Assembly (NCBI GenBank): GCA_964528875.1
Contig: CAZGUI010000008.1
Coordinates: 14,708 to 78,707, forward strand
Length of the DNA: 64,000 nt
Reading direction: 5' to 3'
DNA from: Bacteroides_E sp964528875
GTDB lineage: Bacteria; Bacteroidota; Bacteroidia; Bacteroidales; Bacteroidaceae
The notes under the pieces are model-generated. The model saw nothing but the letters and a program-made list of their open reading frames with translations, did not search any database and was not told the DNA's origin. Shown one piece after another: positions 63,972 to 64,000 of the stretch. Every line of letters starts with the position of its first letter. Position 1 is the first letter of the stretch. The translations under genes and the position numbers were made by a program.

Positions 63972-64000
63972 GCGGAAATAGCTCAGTTGGTAGAGCACAA
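63972..64000 (+). tRNA. tRNA, 5' part, probably tRNA-Gly
   Basis: The window ends within a tRNA: GCGGAAA acceptor strand, TA, then the D-arm GCTCAGTTGGTAGAGC. The anticodon is outside. The start resembles Bacteroidetes tRNA-Gly(GCC), but other identities are possible. Confidence 0.8.

Overview
The window looks like chromosomal DNA of a low-GC Bacteroidales bacterium, close to Bacteroides. The evidence is repeated sigma-ABfr type promoters (TTTG, 19-21 bases, TAnnTTTG), a RprX/RprY two-component pair, the thrA-apgM-thrC order, an N-succinylornithine carbamoyltransferase with Pro90, a split LysO, an EF-G2 paralog, and many lipoproteins with Bacteroides-style signal peptides. The species is not determined. 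The window is a scaffold: it holds one 100-N gap, which looks like an assembly artefact, and it cuts a trkH gene on the left and a tRNA gene on the right.

Layout. 1-1539: potassium uptake (trkH fragment, trkA). 1741-12917: a pectin / rhamnogalacturonan cluster. rhaM and a GH28 polygalacturonase lie on the minus strand, divergent from a plus-strand run of PL22-like lyase, CE15-like esterase, PL11 rhamnogalacturonan lyase, Ser-type sulfatase and GH106 alpha-L-rhamnosidase. It ends in a 23-bp-arm hairpin and the N gap. 13371-21839: a glycerol regulon (glpK-glpF-outer membrane protein, glpA-glpB-glpC, and a divergent DeoR-type repressor gene) with repeated TCGAAA motifs in its promoters. 21953-25387: mdh, a coiled-coil membrane protein and an MscS channel. 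25425-30604: threonine operon with a Thr-rich leader peptide. 30791-35462: rprY/rprX and an EF-G2 gene whose GTPase motifs are degenerate. 35752-41373: hemW, split lysO, a CsgG/lipoprotein/DUF4810/DUF799 operon and radC. 41450-48142: a glycosyltransferase, efp, rpmH, PASTA protein, rluD, ddl, an acyltransferase and a NigD-like lipoprotein. 48291-51629: proB-proA-argF'. 51729-57386: DUF2007 gene, murI, two OmpH/Skp chaperones, bamA and uppS. 57418-63871: DUF6242 lipoprotein, ribD, prmC-recX, pyrE, an SRPBCC protein and argH. 63972 to the end: start of a tRNA, probably Gly.

How the parts fit. In the carbohydrate cluster, PL11 would cut the rhamnogalacturonan backbone, the esterase and sulfatase remove substituents, GH106 and GH28 release rhamnose and galacturonate, PL22 handles unsaturated digalacturonate, and RhaM converts rhamnose anomers. 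No SusC/SusD pair or regulator is present here. In the glycerol region, an outer membrane channel candidate, GlpF, GlpK and GlpABC make a full route from outside glycerol to dihydroxyacetone phosphate and quinol.

The least explained structure is a pair of non-coding arrays near 24304 and 38085. Each has four imperfect 15-bp palindromes of the TCGGTCCTAGACCGA type at an exact 22-bp period, in two long intergenic spaces 14 kb apart.
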